From Sphagnum compactum (Eukaryota > Bryophyta > Sphagnopsida > Sphagnales), in the NCBI GenBank assembly GCA_965153455.1, contig OZ234494.1:26713354-26777353 (forward strand): DNA of 64,000 nt, given 5' to 3'. Under the pieces are notes generated by a model. The model was not told the origin of the DNA and ran no database searches. It saw nothing but the letters and a program-made list of their open reading frames with translations. Of the stretch, positions 62,061 to 64,000 are shown one piece after another (the stretch's first letter is position 1; the number at the start of each line of letters is the position of its first letter). The position numbers and the translations under genes were made by a program.

Positions 62061-63853
62061 ATGTCGGATGATGATCATCACTTCGAGTCTAAGGCTGATG
62101 CCGGGGCTTCCAAGACTTTCCCTCAGCAGGCCGGTACCATCCGCAAGAACGCCTACTTAGTCATCAAGACAAGGCCATGCAAGGTAGATTTTGCTACGCC
62201 TCTCTCTCCCCCTCCTTTTTACCGATATGACAACGGTTTTTCTCCTCCAGGGTTTCAGTTTCTACGTACGGGGTTTCTTCTTGGCTAGTTTCTTGTGTAA
62301 TGTCGTCGTACGCCGTGGTTTTTCTCTTTGCTGATAGAAGGTCTCGTCTTTCGTCTTGGTAAGAGTCCTCAAGAGGCGGTGTGACTGTAAGCCGTACCCG
62401 CGACTTTTCCTCGCTTTCTCTCCATGCGGCAGACTGTCTAGTTTGGCTCTCGTCGAAGATAAAGTCGGTTTTCTTGCAACGTTTTAGGTCTTGGCTCCCT
62501 CTTGCCTGTGCCTTTTCTCTGTGGTAACGAAGAAGGACCGAGGATTTAACATTTAATATTCTACCGACGACAGTGAAGTGTGTTCTTGATTACTTCATAA
62601 TTTGGATTGCTTTGAACTATGTCATCGGCTTTTTCTATCGATGTTCGAGTTCTCTTTTATGTTTGGGTCCCTAGCACCGTTACGGTATACTCCATCGTGC
62701 TGTGTATGGGGTACTAACAACGTATTTTTTCAGGAAGTCAAAGATGTTTTTGGTTTCCCATACCATAATCTCTGACTGCACTTGTTGTGTTACTTTGTTT
62801 TGCCGCTGTATTTTCCTGGTTTGCAAGTATAATTTTTGTTGTGTTGCTACTGATCTAGTTGCACTCCTATGCACAGACAGTCTGACATGTTGTTGTCTTT
62901 GGGTGGTGGCAGGTTGTTGAGGTGTCTACCTCAAAGACTGGAAAGCATGGTCATGCCAAGTGTCATTTCGTGGCCATTGACATCTTTACTGGCAAGAAGC
63001 TCGAGGATATTGTCCCTTCCTCCCACAATTGTGATGTGAGCAGTTCAAAACCATATGTACATTCTGTTTATTGTTTGTTATTGTGCTTTACAGCAGACTT
63101 CATTGGTGTTGCAGCGCATGCACTTCTGAATCTTCTCTTGAACTGGTTTTTCCTGTTCTTGCTCCCATAGGTGCCAGAGGTGGTGCGCACTGATTACCAG
63201 CTCATTGACATCTCTGAGGATGGATTTGTAAGTTGCTTTCCTTTCTGTCAACAATTGTTTCCAAGGGTGGGAGTTGTAGGATTTCTGTGCTTTGTTGACA
63301 ATGGATCTGTCCTCCTTTGTCCCTTGTATGTCAATGTTTTGTGCTTATGTGTATTCTGTAGTTTGCACATGTGAACCACAAGAGTTGAATGTTGAAGTTC
63401 TTTGTTGTAAGTGTTACAGAATAGTCTAATGCTTCATTTCCTTGCTATTTGAATTCAGGTGAGCCTGCTGACTGAGAATGGAGACACCAAGGATGATCTG
63501 CGCCTTCCTACAGATGACCAGCTTCTTACTCAGGTTGCACTTTTACTAATACAAACTCCTCTCTTATTTCTTCAAACCCCTGAATTATTGCTGTGTCGAA
63601 ATACTTGTCTCATGATGGATGTAGGCACTTGTCTTTCTCTTCTTGCATTCTTGACTGAGGGTTTTGAAGTTGATTTCATTGCATGCATACTTTAAAGTTA
63701 TTTTTCAATGCATATGGGACTAAGCTGTCAAAAATTCTACCCATGCAGATAAAGGAGGGGTTCAAGGAGGGTAAGGACTTGGTGGTGACTGTCATGGGTG
63801 CCATGGGAGAGGAGCAGATCTGTGCCCTGAAAGATGTTGGCCCCAAGAACTAG
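62061..63853 (+). CDS. eIF5A: Translation factor eIF5A
   Basis: Hypusine-containing cytosolic factor that helps ribosomes form difficult peptide bonds and terminate. Exons 62061-62183, 62913-63035, 63171-63227, 63459-63533 and 63749-63853; every intron starts GT, ends AG and is in phase 0. Product 160 residues, the normal plant length. The N-terminal SH3-like domain carries the hypusine loop [12 protein letters not shown] with Lys52 as the residue modified by deoxyhypusine synthase and hydroxylase. The C-terminal OB-fold domain begins near [17 protein letters not shown] and ends [14 protein letters not shown]. The start ATG has A at -3 and is followed by the typical acidic MSDDDHHFE. Intron 1 is longest (729 bp). 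No defects; expected to be functional. Confidence 0.97.
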
Positions 63854-64000
63854 ATTCCTTGGGAGTATGCAACAGCCATATCATCGGGATGTCATAGAAC
63901 CAAGTAATAGATGGTTGGTTATTCACCCTCTGTCAAATGTCTATTATACCACAAAGCTGATTTGATGACAGAGCTCATTTAAATATGGCCATCCATGAAT
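63854..64000 (+). other. eIF5A 3' UTR (partial)
   Basis: Sequence after the TAG stop at 63851-63853, running to the window edge. No AATAAA is visible in the available part; the poly(A) site may lie beyond the window. Confidence 0.5.

Noticed and set aside
61577-62062. 161-codon open frame on the minus strand over the eIF5A leader
   Set aside because: Antisense to a CpG- and GAAGAA-rich 5' leader, with low-complexity (poly-Phe from GAAGAAGAAG) and no domain. A composition artefact.

Overview
This 64 kb window is nuclear DNA of a land plant. The evidence is three genes with plant-type spliceosomal introns: a group IIb WRKY transcription factor (37.5-41.3 kb, +), a pectin acetylesterase of the plant PAE/Notum family (43.2-49.0 kb, -) and the translation factor eIF5A (62.1-63.9 kb, +). 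Gene density is low. Introns are mostly 0.1-0.7 kb. The flanking DNA is very AT-rich, looks poor in CpG, and is full of decayed mobile elements and minisatellites. The unusual WRKY architecture and the divergent PAE would suit a non-angiosperm (bryophyte, lycophyte or fern), but I cannot fix the lineage from sequence alone.

Layout. 1-20 kb: AT-rich intergenic DNA with no supported gene and several tandem repeats (197-bp duplication at 4.4 kb, about 215-bp units at 7.3 kb, 44-bp units at 10.4 kb, 53-bp units at 19.7 kb). 20.9-25.6 kb: short non-autonomous elements, including two copies of a TA-flanked MITE and a 608-bp fold-back. 25.6-32 kb: a decayed retroelement whose frame (28.4-30.2 kb) keeps reverse-transcriptase motifs and a possible restriction-like endonuclease C-terminus. 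It is flanked by inverted copies of one repeat. 32.6-33.1 kb: a Ty1/copia polymerase scrap. 36.6-41.8 kb: the WRKY promoter, gene and 3' repeats. 41.8-42.9 kb: a receptor-like-kinase pseudogene. 43-49.2 kb: the PAE gene, with a rearranged large intron. 49.4-61 kb: repeats, a TIR element and AT-rich DNA. 61-64 kb: hairpin-bearing minisatellite, eIF5A promoter and eIF5A.

The three genes are independent housekeeping or regulatory loci and do not form a pathway: eIF5A acts in translation elongation, PAE in pectin de-acetylation in the secretory pathway or wall, and WRKY in transcription. The most notable observation is that the predicted splice joining WRKY exons 1 and 2 creates a textbook C2H2 zinc finger (C-x4-C-x12-H-x3-H), so the protein appears to combine a C2H2 finger, a coiled coil and a WRKY domain. 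The second is the retroelement relic, where stop codons, including three TGA in a row, fall where C-to-T change of CGA or CAA/CAG explains them. This points to decay of methylated DNA.

All exon boundaries were read by eye from splice-site consensus, reading phase and family motifs. No alignment, transcript or database search was possible.
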